A stretch of DNA of 64,000 nt from Channallabes apus (Eukaryota > Chordata > Actinopteri > Siluriformes > Clariidae): NCBI GenBank assembly GCA_030522415.1, contig CM060127.1, positions 13,612,646-13,676,645 on the forward strand. The letters run 5' to 3'. A program made the translations under genes and the position numbers. Positions 1 to 11,200 of the stretch are shown here, piece by piece. The number at the start of each line of letters is the position of its first letter. Position 1 is the first letter of the stretch. The notes under the pieces were generated by a model. It did not search any database, had not been told where the DNA came from, and saw only the letters and a list, made by a program, of their open reading frames with translations.

Positions 1-409
1 TCAAACAAACCTTGATGTCTTGTGTGAGACTGATTTTACACCGTTTCCATCACAGGACAGGATGAGAGAGGATGATCATCCATCCATCCGCTGGAATGTC
101 GCCACCAGGTCGGGTTCAGTCCCAATCCGAGATGTAGATCACTACGAAGTGTGGCTACCCTATTATTCCACTCACTACCTAGGACGCTTGTGTTAGGGAT
201 CAATGTTACATTGGGGGTTGAGCCAGACGGGTATTGCTAGTATTGAGGCCCGGTTTAAGGAGAAGTCCACTCCTACCATCTAGTGTTCAGGAATTTATAT
301 AAAACACGGCCTACAGAGGTGGTTAAAACACAATGAAGACAAAATGCACCATCATATATTTTATCAGCTTAGATACACAAATGCAGGTTAGCACTGAGGG
401 TGCAATTCT
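1..409. other. Intergenic DNA, no recognisable feature
   Basis: No coding exon, RNA gene or bounded repeat is recognised here. The text is mixed-composition single-copy-looking sequence running up to a SINE-like fragment near 410. Confidence 0.4.
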
Positions 410-620
410 CGCCTTGGGTCTGTGTGCATGTGGTGAGTTTCCTCTGTGTGCTCCGGTTTTCTCCCACACTCCAAAGACATACAGGCTATTCTAATTATTG
501 TTGGGTTTTTTCGAGGGGTCGCAACAGTGGACCATCCGATAACAACTCAGCACAGTTTTTACACCGGATGCTCTCATGACACAACCCTCCTATTTTATGA
601 CAATCGACCCCTTAAGTACA
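410..620 (+). repeat. SINE/MITE-type dispersed fish repeat fragments
   Basis: The first part (about 410-490) resembles the core of V-SINE/Mermaid-type SINEs, with a decayed GTTTCCTCTGTGTGCTCCGG block followed by CCAAAGACATACAGG. The second part (about 500-600) has the GGTCGCAACAG and TTTTTACACCGGATGC blocks, also found in part near 24180-24390. Both are fragmentary and no ends are seen. Family names come from memory of fish repeats and were not searched. Confidence 0.45.
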
Positions 621-694
621 GTGGGGCAAAAAAGTATTTAGTCCGCCACAGATTGTGCAAGTTGTCCCACTTAAAATGATGCCTGTAATTTTCA

Positions 695-1172
695 TCATAG
701 GTATACCTCAACTCACTCACTTACACATCTTCTGTACCGCTTTATCCTATATTCAGGGTCGCAGTGACCTGGAGCCTATCCCAGGAGGCTTAGGGCACGA
801 GGCAGTGTACGCCCTGGACCCATCGCAGGACACACACACATACACACTCGCACACACTACGGGCAATTCGGGAACGCCAATTAGCCTAACCTGCATATCT
901 TTGGACTCGGGTCTGTGTGTGTGTGGAGACTGGATGTTCTCCCTATACTTGGTGGGTTTCCACCCACAGTACAAAAACATGCAGATAAGATTAGGTTAGA
1001 TTCTCAAATTGCCCACAGTGTGTGAACGAGTGGGTGTGTGTGTATGCTCACTGATGGACCAACTCACTGTCCAGGATGTGCCCCACCTTATGCCCGTTTC
1101 CTGGGATATGCTCCAGGCTTCCTGTGACACTGTACATAATAAACAGTATAGAAGATTAATGAATGAATGAAT
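695..1172. repeat. Two abutting V-SINE-like fragments in opposite orientation
   Basis: Bases 695-900 read as the reverse complement of a V-SINE-like 3' half (GGGTCGCAGTGACCTGGAGC, then the inverted GGCAATT and ACATGC region). From about 900 the sequence switches to the forward core (GTGTGGAGACTGGATGTTCT, CCACCCACAGTACAAAAACATGC) and ends in a GAATGAATGAAT tail near 1170. The copies are diverged. The full-length copy at 47790-48162 is the reference for comparison. Confidence 0.55.
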
Positions 1173-1436
1173 AAAAATAAGATTTTAATTTTTAAATATT
1201 TTCACATAAACATATTTTATATATAATATCTGCCTCTGTTTTAAGAGATCAAAAGTATCCATTTATTTATTCACTTATGAATGCTTATCTTGTGTAGAAC
1301 TTATCCCATTGTGCCTGTATTCCTCTCAGTTTCAATAAAAAAAGGCAGGGCTTAGCTCCTGTCAGTCTCAGTGAGTTGGGTGTGGCTCACATTCCTGTCA
1401 GTCTCCGTGAAGGAGGTGTGTTCTGTGCAGGTGCAT

Positions 1437-1545
1437 CAATTTCAATTCAATTCAATTCAATTCAAATTTTATTAGTCACATACACAATCATACACAGTAT
1501 AATATGCAGTGAAATGCTTTTATACGACCGCCAGTGACCTTAAAA
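1437..1545 (-). repeat. LINE 3' end with (TTGAA)n tail, minus strand
   Basis: A run of TTCAA repeats is followed by TTTTATTAGTCACATACAC and AATGCAGTGAAATGC-like text. On the minus strand this is a short LINE 3' UTR ending in (TTGAA)n, in the manner of L2/CR1-type fish LINEs. No coding part is attached. The following stretch to 2120 is AT-rich and holds no recognised feature. Confidence 0.4.
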
Positions 1546-2120
1546 AAAAGAAAATAAGAAAATAAAATCTTGTACGTAAAATAAATAATCAATAAAAAGG
1601 AAATACTAAAGAAATAATTTTAACTAGTAAAATTTGTAAAATTAACTGTGCATAAGGGCATAATAAAATATTGCAAAAATATAGAAATATGGTATTAAAG
1701 TGTCGAGAATTATGCTAGCATCATGAATTATGCTAGAGATTCATAAGACATGTATTGAGAAACCTCTCAATGACTACTAATAGAAATGCAGCTTTTTAAC
1801 TGTTTATTTCAAGTTAACACTGGAAACATTCAGCACTTACACCTCAGTTGCATCCAGTCCTTTTCATATGATGATGAAATCCCCATCTTCGTGCCAAGCC
1901 ACTCTCTCGTTGTGTCTGTTGCAGATGTAAAGCACACACCTGGAATGATCCTAAGGGATGTAAAGTATCTTAGCTCATGTGACCTTTGACAGACTTTGAG
2001 AAAGATTTTGGCTTTCTGCTAAAAAGAACTGTGAAATATATATATTCTCTTAGCCTGACCTCCTGAATATTTTGTGGCGTATTTTGCAGAGATGTGTCCT
2101 AATGTTACCCTTACTGTCTT

Positions 2121-2140
2121 TATATATATACACACACACA

Positions 2141-2200
<60 letters not shown>
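2121..2200 (+). repeat. Compound microsatellite (TA)n (CA)n (ATCT)n (TA)n
   Basis: Short TA and CA runs, about eight ATCT units and a longer TA run are directly visible. This is simple sequence with no coding role. Confidence 0.9.
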
Positions 2201-2201
<1 letters not shown>

Positions 2202-2270
2202 TTAGTGATTCGAATTTGTTACATTTTCAGCATATAGCCAAAATGGTTTTCAAATATGTTTAATATAATA

Positions 2271-2640
2271 TACACTGTCTGGCCAAAAAAACTTTTGCTA
2301 ATTCAGTCCCCTTTAGCTTTGATCATGGCACACACTGTAGTGTCCAGTTCATGTGTCACTGTGCTTTCAGAGCCACCAGGGAAGAAAAACTCCATAGATG
2401 TGATAACCTGGTCATTCAGTACATTCAGGTCGTCAACTGACTTCATCTTATTGCCACATAACATTGATGAGTCTAGACCTGAGCAACTGAAGCAATACCA
2501 GATCATAACACTGTCTCCAGAGGCTTGTACTGTGGACAATATGCATGATGGGTGCATCGCTTCATGCGCTTCCCTAATTACCCTGACACGCCCATCACTC
2601 TGGAATAGGGTCATCAGACCACATGACCTTTTTCCATTGC
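2271..2640 (-). pseudogene. Tc1-like transposase remnant
   Basis: A TA followed by CACTGTCTGGCCAAAAAA at 2273 looks like a Tc1/mariner terminal repeat. Downstream, on the minus strand (2303-2614), a fragment with DGRVRVIREAHEAMHPSC, then TVQASGDSVMIW matches the middle of Tc1 transposases. The N-terminal DNA-binding part, the remaining catalytic residues and the right terminal repeat are missing. From about 2670 to 2735 a short block with GGGAGCAGCCGAAAGAA, a common fish repeat, lies next to the following Tc1 element. Confidence 0.65.
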
Positions 2641-2744
2641 TCCAAAGACCAACCTTTACATTAAATGGAAACAGTCAATCCACTGTGGCAGATCAAATGG
2701 GAGCAGCCGAAAGAAAGCAGAATGTAGTAGATAAACCATATATA

Positions 2745-4348
2745 CAGTGGTGTGAAAAACTATTTGCCCCCCTCCTGATTTCTTATTCTTTTGCATGTTT
2801 GTCACACAAAATGTTTCTGATCATCAAACACATTTAACTATTAGTCAAAGATAACACAAGTAAATACAAAATGCAGTTTTTAAATGAGGGGTTTTATTAT
2901 TTAGGGAGAAAAAAATCCAAACCTACATGGCCCTGTGTGAAAAAGTAATTGCCCCCTGAACCTAATAACCGGTTGGGCCACCCTTAGCAGCAATAACTGC
3001 AATCAAGCGTTTGCGATAACTTGCAACGAGTCTTTTACAGCGCTCTGGAGGAATTTTGGCTCACTCATCTTTGCAGAATTGTTGTAATTCAGCTTTATTT
3101 GAGGGTTTTCTAGCATGAACCGCCTTTTTAAGGTCATGCCACAACATCTCAATAGGATTCAGGTCAGGACTTTGACTAGGCCACTCCAAAGTCTTCATTT
3201 TGTTTTTCTTCAGCCATTCAGAGGTGGATTTGCTGGTGTGTTTTGGGTCATTGTCCTGCTGCAGCACCCAAGATCGCTTCAGCTTGAGTTGACGAACAGA
3301 TGGCCGGACATTCTCCTTCAGGATTTTTTGGTAGACAGTAGAATTCATGGTTCCATCTATCACAGCAAGCCATCCAGGTCCTGAAGCAGCAAAACAACCC
3401 CAGACCATCACACTACCACCACCATATTTTACTGTTGGTATGCTGTTCTTTTTCTGAAATGCTGTGTTACTTTTACGCCAGATGTAATGGAACACGCACC
3501 TTCCAAAAAGTTAAACTTTTGTCTCGTCGGTCCACAAGGTATTTTCCCAAAAGTCTTGGCAATCATTGAGATGTTTTTTAGCAAAATTGAGACGAGCCTT
3601 AATGTTCTTTTTGCTTAAAAGTGGTTTGCACCTTGGAAATCTGCCATGCAGGCTGTTTTTGCCCAGTCTCTTTCTTATGGTGGAGTCATGAACAATGACC
3701 TTAATTGAGGCAAGTGAGGCCTGCAGTTCTTTAGATGTTGTCCTGGGGTCTTTTGTGGCCTCTCGGATGAGTTGTCTCTGCGCTCTTGGGGTAATTTTGG
3801 TCGGCCGGCCACTCCTGGGAAGGTTCACCACTGTTCCATGTTTTTGCCATTTGTGGATAATGGCTCTCACTGTGGTTCGCTGGAGTCCCAAAGCTTTAGA
3901 AATGGCTTTATAACCTTTACCAGACTGATAGATCTCAATTACTTTTGTTCTCATTTGTTCCTGAATTTCTTTGGATCTTGGCATGATGTCTAGCTTTTGA
4001 GGTGCTTTTGGTCTACTTCTCTGTGTCAGGTAGCTCCTATTTAAGTGATTTCTTGATTGAAACAGGTGTGGCGGTAATCAGGCCTGGGGGTGACTACAGA
4101 AATTGAACTCAGGTGTGATAAACCACAGTTAAGTTATTTTTTAACAAGGGGGGCAATCACTTTTTCACACAGGGCCATTTAGATTTGGAGGTTTTTTTCT
4201 CCCTTCATTTAAAAACTGCATTTTGTGTTCAATTATGTTATCTTTGACTAATAGTTAACGGTTTTTGATGAGCAGAAACATTTAAGTGTGACAAACATGC
4301 AAAAGAATAAGAAATCAGGAAGGGGGCAAATAGTTTTTCACACCACTG
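2745..4348 (-). mobile_element. Full-length Tc1-like transposon with TA duplication
   Basis: The element is bounded by TA at 2743-2744 and 4349-4350. Its ends are inverted repeats that start CAGTGGTGTGAAAAACTATT, and the similarity extends well over 150 bases inward at each side (poly-A-rich motifs around the AAATGCAGTTTTTAAATGA block). Length is 1604 bp, which fits an autonomous Tc1 element. The only gene inside is a transposase on the minus strand, now broken (separate entry). Insertion at TA is the known Tc1/mariner rule. Confidence 0.9.
2962..3984 (-). pseudogene. Tc1 transposase pseudogene, two nonsense codons
   Basis: A 341-codon frame runs from the ATG at 3984 to a stop at 2962-2964, the usual Tc1 transposase length (about 340 aa). 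The N-terminus has the paired helix-turn-helix region (KGYKAISKALGLQ, then RSGRPTKITPRAQR, the GRPR-like linker). The DD34E triad is visible: D in WTDETKV, D in LQQDND and E in SPDLNPIE, with exactly 34 residues between the last two. The frame is broken twice without any indel. A TAA follows DETKV near 3508, and a TGA replaces the expected Trp after CKDE near 3058. The remaining text ends in AAKGGPTGY. The element is therefore recently inactivated but could still be moved by a transposase supplied in trans. Confidence 0.9.
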
Positions 4349-4350
4349 TA

Positions 4351-5480
4351 ATATTCTGAGTACAGAGTACTAGCTAGGCAGTTTTATACTGTTTGCTATA
4401 AAATGCCAATTAATGAGGCTTTTAAACTCACCTTATCATGTCTTTTACAATCATTAAACCCACAGGGAGCAACAGCAAATGAAGAATCACAGTTGCAAAC
4501 AGTGCAGCAAGCAAAATTCCCATGATTTTACGGCTATTACATGCAGGAGTAAACTTTACTGCAGTTTGGGCTAAAATGCTCTATTTTGCCTTTTTTGACG
4601 ACTCTGCAGGACAAGACAAACCAAACTAATCTGGGGTGAGTCCAAGCAGATAAGATAGGCTCACAAATAGATATGATTAAATGTACACAATATTTTCATA
4701 TTTGCATATTTTCCAGGATACTGGATATGATTTGTGAGCATTATGGGGATGCCATAAATGGGTATTATACTGTAGGTAATAAAAGTACCAGTACAGGAAG
4801 AATAGGTGGAAGGCAGCTTCCTTCCTCAGCCCTATCAAACATTATAATCAGGGTTCACTCACTCGACAACAGTGGCACTAATCGTCATCACGGAATAATT
4901 CAGAGTGTGATAACCGTAAGGAAAGTGAAAATATTTCACAAGAGGTAAATGTGTTAATTTGTCTTGTTTGTACTTTTCGCGCTTACCTGCTCATCACTTA
5001 GTACAAATCATTACAGCCTTAATTATGTTCAGGGGGGAAATCTTGCAAAGCAATCAAGAACTGTTAACACAAAGCAGTTTATTTGGTAAAAAAAAAAAAA
5101 AAAAAAAAAAGGGCATCCCACCAGAATGCAAGCTGATACAAAGCAAGCAGTAAAGTATAAATTTCTAAAGAACCACCAGCTAAGTGCATATTCACCAGGA
5201 ACCTCGCTTACCTTCCCGTTTCATGCGTCTTCTTTGTCTGGATCGTTATTTAAAAATGGATTAATGACATAATTAAAAGGCACACGTTAATGCAGATTGT
5301 AAAAAATTATCACCCAAAAAGAATTTATTTTCAAAAACCCACTTAGTCAATTATTTGCAAAATACAAAATTAACAAAGATCCTTAAATGATTCTGCACTG
5401 ACACGCATTTCACACGGTCTTGTTTCAAATTGAACACACCAACAACTAAATATTTCTGATGAAATAAATCATTAAATGAC
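4351..5480. other. Intergenic DNA with a poly-A run
   Basis: No gene or bounded element is recognised. A pure A run lies at about 5089-5110 and could be an old retroposon tail, but nothing recognisable precedes it. Confidence 0.4.
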
Positions 5481-5483
5481 TAA

Positions 5484-6265
5484 GGCCTTGTTCACACATC
5501 GACCGTTTTTCTGCCGTTCGTAGCGTCCAGTGACCGCGGATGGAGCGTAGAGGGTTTTCTACACATAGGAGTCAATGACGGTGTTCACACGGGCTTTGGT
5601 GACGTGCGTTTGTCCGGTTGCGCGTTTATACGGTGTTAAAAAAAACGTTGCATGCAGCTTTTTCTTGGCGTTCAAATCCCAATGAACGCAAGGAAACCGC
5701 GTCTAGTTCGTTTTCTCGGCGTCCATTTTACGCTTCGGAGGACCGGATATATCCCATGATCCTACATGCTATACAGAGGGAAATGTGGAAAAAAGGCAAA
5801 AATAAAATGCTTAAAAAATAAAACTTCCACGGAAATGTTCGCATTTCTTCATAAACCACAAAAAACTTCCTTTAATCCAACGTTGTGCAGTCAGACGGTG
5901 AACCCAGTAGCAGCGGCGATTTTTTTCTCTCCCTATGTCGCCGTATTTTTAAAAATATTTTTATATATTATATAAAAATATAATAATTTAATTAGAATTT
6001 TTAAAACAATAAGATTAATGTCTAATATAGCAAAATGATCCATATTAAAAGGAGGCACCTCAAATTCATATCCAGTTCCCGACACACTGCCCCCACAGGT
6101 TAAACACACAAACTACAATTTGGGCTGCAGGCTGTCGTTAGACAGAGACAAACGAACGCCAGTGTAGAAGTCAATCGAGCGGCAATACAAAACGCAACAT
6201 AAACGTATAGGACGTTCAGAGCTCATTCGTTTATCCAAAAATTTTACGCCTGTGTGAACAAGGCC
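5484..6265. mobile_element. PIF/Harbinger-like MITE with TAA duplication
   Basis: The element starts GGCCTTGTTCACAC at 5484 and ends with the reverse complement at 6265. It is flanked on both sides by TAA (5481-5483 and 6266-6268). A 3-bp TWA-type duplication with a GG-starting terminal repeat is typical of PIF/Harbinger. The 782 bp carry no transposase. The interior (about 5505-5960) has a block, with AAACGTTGCATGCAGCTTTT and TCGGAGGACCGGATATATCC, that reappears inverted within a hAT-like element at 43854-44996. Confidence 0.75.
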
Positions 6266-6268
6266 TAA

Positions 6269-6535
6269 TATATCTTTGTTCATAATTCTGGAGCTAATCA
6301 TAAGATTTGAACATAGGTGTGTTTTGGGACCAATCTGGTATACGTACAGAAGGAATTTTGACCCATAGTGAGAATTCCTGCAGAGCTGCACAGATAAAAT
6401 TCCTTTAAAAGGGGGGAAGGATTGCTTATAATCAGAGGTTGAAGGTAACCAAGTACATTTAACACTTGTTACTGTACTTAAGTGCATACTGTATACTTTG
6501 CTGTTTCACAAGTTTATACTTTTTTAATTTCCTTC
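6269..6535. repeat. Remnant of a hAT-type MITE split by the LINE
   Basis: The text around 6430-6500 (AGGTAACCAAGTACATTT, then TGTACTTAAGTGCA) resembles widespread fish hAT MITEs rich in AAGTAC motifs. After the LINE, GAGTTGGGTAGCATTTGAAA at about 12365 looks like a terminal region of the same kind of element. This is a tentative reading based on remembered consensus style. Confidence 0.35.
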
Positions 6536-6708
6536 ACAAATATCAACAACGACTTCCGGTTGAGCTTTGATGGAGTAGGACGTGAGTTTGGGAGCTCCCG
6601 TCGATTTCGATTACAATTGTTATTTCTTTGCGCTTTTTGGCCATAATTTTAGTCTTGTTTTATTTTGTAGTTAGTTGAGTTTAAAAAGTTTATTCGGGAC
6701 TGTTTAAA

Positions 6709-7626
6709 ATGGCAGCAAAAAATATAAAAACTCGCAGTACGATTCAAACACACCTGAGGCCTAGTTTGCAAACCGCGACCACATCCTCGAGTGAGCCGTC
6801 GTCACCTGTGAGGCCCCCCTCGAGCCAGGCTAATCCGGATATTGACGCTCTTAAAGTTGAGTTGTTGGCCTCACTGAGGAAAGATATCGCCGAAATTTTT
6901 AAAAAAGAACTTCAGGATACTATCGGTGATGCTTTGTCTACTATTAAGTTCGACTTGCAAGCGGTGAAGACGCAGCTGGCGATAGATAAAGCCGCTAATG
7001 ACGCTACCGTGTCCGAGCTAAAAGGTACGGTCAGGGAGATGGAGCACGCGCTTACTGTGTGCTCCGACGACATAGCGGAGATGAAAAACACTATCAAGTG
7101 TCTCACAGCTAATGTAGCCAAGCTGGAGAATAAATGTGAAGACTTGGAGTCTAGGACGCGGCGTAACAATGTTAGGATAGTGGGAGTACCGGAGGGGCCT
7201 AACACGTGCACTACTGCGGCCGTGGCCTCCTTGCTAAAGGAAGCATTTAATCTGGAGAAGGAGCCGCTTTTGGATCGTTCTCACAGGACCCTCCAACCCG
7301 CACCTAAGCCCGGCGACCGTCCACGAGCCATTGTATGCAGGTTTCATTACCACACTGACTGCGTTGACATTTTACGACGCGCTAGAGAACGCCGGCAGAT
7401 TAAAGTTGGAGACCAGACCATCTCAGTCTTTCCTGACTACACTGCCAAGATCGCACGCGCTCGGGCTGCATTTAATACGGTCAGGCAGCAGCTGCGTGGC
7501 GTTGAGGGAGTTCGGTATGGCCTGTTTCATCCAGCGCGACTTCGCATCACACATAAGGGTGTTGAGAAGGACTTTGTTTCAGCGGAGGAAGCCAGTGTTT
7601 ATGTTAAAACGTTGATTTCGGGTTGA
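6709..7626 (+). CDS. LINE ORF1 protein (RNA-binding, RRM-like)
   Basis: This 305-residue protein is the ORF1 product of the surrounding LINE. A basic, Ser/Pro-rich start (about residues 1-45) is followed by a long heptad-like region (about 50-145) that should form a coiled coil. Next comes the conserved RRM-type block beginning ESRTRRNNVRIVGVPEG (about 147-163), then a C-terminal domain with RPRAIVCRFHYH and the DRSHR motif. In L1 elements this protein trimerises, coats the element's RNA and acts as a nucleic-acid chaperone in cytoplasmic particles. The first ATG after the 5' UTR is taken as the start. No frameshift or internal stop is seen. It is transposon-encoded and not a host gene. Confidence 0.9.
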   Translation: MAAKNIKTRSTIQTHLRPSLQTATTSSSEPSSPVRPPSSQANPDIDALKVELLASLRKDIAEIFKKELQDTIGDALSTIKFDLQAVKTQLAIDKAANDATVSELKGTVREMEHALTVCSDDIAEMKNTIKCLTANVAKLENKCEDLESRTRRNNVRIVGVPEGPNTCTTAAVASLLKEAFNLEKEPLLDRSHRTLQPAPKPGDRPRAIVCRFHYHTDCVDILRRARERRQIKVGDQTISVFPDYTAKIARARAAFNTVRQQLRGVEGVRYGLFHPARLRITHKGVEKDFVSAEEASVYVKTLISG

Positions 7627-8241
7627 GCCTCAATAGTCCTTCAGGTTGGTGCTGTAATGCTGCTAGGTGTTTACGGTTTCTTTAGGTTTAACGCTACCTG
7701 CGCATTGGTTTTTTTTCTTTTTTTTTTTTTAAAGTATGTTGCGCTAGTTACTGTACGGTTTTTATTTTTGTATTTTCACTTTTATATATTAAGACTAAAT
7801 CGTATATTATACTCTTGTACTTCGGATTAGTCCAGCACAATCTTTTCTAGGCTTATTGCATATATTTGCACAGGACTTCCTTTATTTTATTTTTTGGTAT
7901 TTTTACGTATTTTCGTTGTTTTGTTAGAATGTTCATCTTCTGAGGAAACAATATTTTGTACAGGGTTTTTTATATATATGTATATATAACGTGTTTGTTA
8001 CACGCACGCTGTTATACAGTGTGAAGTCGGTGGGAGGTTTTTTTCTCTCTCTTGTCTGTTTTTGTTTGGGCTCCGGTTAGTCCATTCACTTTAGTGGATA
8101 GTATGCTATTTTGGGGAACACTGCTGTCTCCTTTGTTTTTGTTATGTGGAGACTTTGGGTGTGTGTGTTTAGGGGTATTTTGGGGGGGAGGGTGTCCCGC
8201 TTCGGCTCTTTGGCATTTTGGTTGTTGTTTTTTCTTTTTGA

Positions 8242-11200
8242 ATGGTTAATGGTAATATAGATCCCAGCAATGCTGGGTCAGGCATGCCTCTTAGATTCAT
8301 TAGTTGGAATGTCAGAGGTATGGGCAATCCTGTTAAGAGATCTAAGGTTTTCACACACTTGAAACGTTTACATTCTGATATAGCATTTTTACAGGAGACT
8401 CACCTTCGCAGTAAAGATCATTATAGGTTAAATTGCCCTTGGGTAGGTCAGGTCTTTCACTCAAACTTTAATTCGAAAGCTAGAGGAGTTGCCATTCTCA
8501 TTAATAAGAAAGTTCAATTCTCATCGACCAATGTTATCGCTGATAAGAATGGTAGATACATCATTGTTGCTGGTACACTAATGCAAAAAAAGGTTTTGTT
8601 GGTAAATGTATATGCTCCAAATTTTGATGATGCTGAATTTGCTAATAGACTGCTGAGTAACATCCCCTTCTTGAACACTCATTTGCTGATCCTTGGGGGA
8701 GATCTGAATTGTGTTTTTGATCCAATCTTGGATCGATCTAATCCTCGTAATCTGACTCCATCATCTATGTCTAAAATATTTTCAGATTTTATGAAACAGA
8801 ACGATCTTATTGATCCATGGAGATTTCGCAACCCTTCAATCAAAAAATTTTCTTTTTTCTCCCAGGTGCATCATTCTTATTCCAGGATTGATTACTTTCT
8901 TATAGACAGAGCTCTTGATTTGTGTGTTACTTCTTCTGACTATTCTGGTATTGTAATATCTGATCATTCACCTCTGCTATTGGATATACAGCTGTCTACC
9001 TATAAACGTAGCCCACCACTTTGGAGATTTAACTCTCTTCTTCTGGCAGATAAAGAATTTTGTGAATTTATTTCAAGTTCTATTGAGGAGTTCTTGTCCT
9101 TCAATCAAGATGATTCAGTTTCATATTCTCTGCTATGGGAGACACTTAAATGCTACCTGAGAGGTCAAATTATTTCTTATTCTGTTCTTGCTAATAAAAA
9201 GATTAATGCCAGGTTTAAAGAACTTACAGCTGCGATTAGTAACCTTGATCAATGTTATACACTGAACCCTTCTCCAGAATTACTGAAGCAGCGTCTTGAT
9301 TTGCAAGCAGAATTCAATCTTATGTCAACTAAAGAGGTAGAGCACTTGTTACTACGCAGTCGTGGCTCATATTATGAGTATGGTGACAAGGCAAGTCGCT
9401 TGTTGGCACATCAGCTACGACGACAAGCCACTTCGCGTTTAATTCCTAGTATTAAAAACACTTATGACACTATTACTACAGATCCCTTGGAAATTAATTC
9501 TACCTTTAAAACATTTTACGCTTCGTTATACAAGTCAGAATTTCCTACGGACAAAGCTAAAATGAATAAATTTCTCCATAATCTTTCAAACCCTGTTATT
9601 GATACTAATATTGCCGGGCAATTGGACTCCCCATTTTCCGTTGAAGAAGTATCAAATGCTATTACAGCTATGCAGTCTAATAAAGCTCCAGGCCCTGATG
9701 GGTTTCCAATAGAATTTTATAAATCATTTATTGGTAAATTGGCACCATTGCTTTTATCTGTGTTTAATGAATCCTTGGAAAGGGGTTCATTACCACCAAC
9801 TTTCACACAAGCCACTATAGCGCTCCTTCTCAAAAATGACAAAGATCCAACCTCCTGTGGTTCCTACAGGCCATTATCTCTGCTTAATGCCGATGCAAAG
9901 GTGTTGGCTAAAGTAATTGCATCTCGCCTAGAGGATGTGCTTCCTTGTATTATATCTGAAGAGCAAAATGGTTTTATAAAGGGACGTCAATTGTTTTTTA
10001 ATACCCGTACACTCTTTAATGTTATTTACTCAAAGCATCTATCTGAACTTCCTGAACTTGTCATTTCTTTAGATGCTGAAAAGGCTTTCGATAGAGTGGA
10101 GTGGGAGTACTTGTTTGCAGTTTTAAAGAAATTCGGATTTGGCGATAAATTTATTTTTTGGATTCGGCTTCTTTATTCGTCCCCTAAAGCCAGTGTACAT
10201 ACTAATGATGTTTATTCAGATTATTTTGATCTGGGTCGCGGATGTCGTCAAGGTTGCCCCTTGTCACCTTTACTCTTTGCCATCGCTATCGAGCCTCTGT
10301 CAATCACATTGAGATCTTCCTCCGTATTCAAGGGTATCTTCCGTAATGGAATTGAACATAAATTATCATTGTATGCAGATGATTTGTTATTATATATAAC
10401 TGATCCTGCACTCTCCATCCCGGCTGTTTTAGGTATTCTGGAGAATTTCAGCTCATTTTCAGGTTATAAATTAAATTTGGGGAAAAGTGAGTGTTTTCCC
10501 ATTAATACGTCAGCATGTCATCTTCAACAGTCCGATCTACCCTTTCATCTTAGTCCATCGGGGTTTAAATACTTGGGGATTAATGTGACTCGTTCTCTAT
10601 CTGGCCTTAAATCAGCTAATTTTACTCCCCTTATATCAAGGATCGCATCTGATATTCAAAGATGGGGTAATCTCCCCCTTTCATTAATCGGTAAGATTAA
10701 TGTTGTTAAAATGAATATCTTACCAAAATTTTTATTTTTATTTCAGTCGATTCCCTTATTTTTGCCAAAACATTTTTTTGTCTCACTGGACAAAATTATT
10801 GGTTCTTTCATTTGGGGAGGGAAGCCACCTAGGGTTCGTAAAACTATACTGCAGAGATGCAGATTTAGTGGAGGACTTGCATTACCTAATTTTCTAGCTT
10901 ACTACTGGGCTGCTCACATTCATAAACTTTGCTACTGGTTAAAATCTTCTGGATCCTCTTGGTGTAAATTGGAGCTATCATCTTGTAAGGGATCTTCTAT
11001 ACCGGCTCTGCTCTATTCCTCTTTACCCATAAAACCCTCTCTGTATACTGATAATCAGGTGGTTCTTAACACACTCAAGATCTGGTTCCAGTTGAGACGG
11101 CACTTTAAATTTGTAATGGCATCTTCCTCAGGTCCTCTAAAAGATAACCATTTGTTTCCCCCATCACTCCTGGACTCGTCGTTCTCAGTGTGGTGTGACA

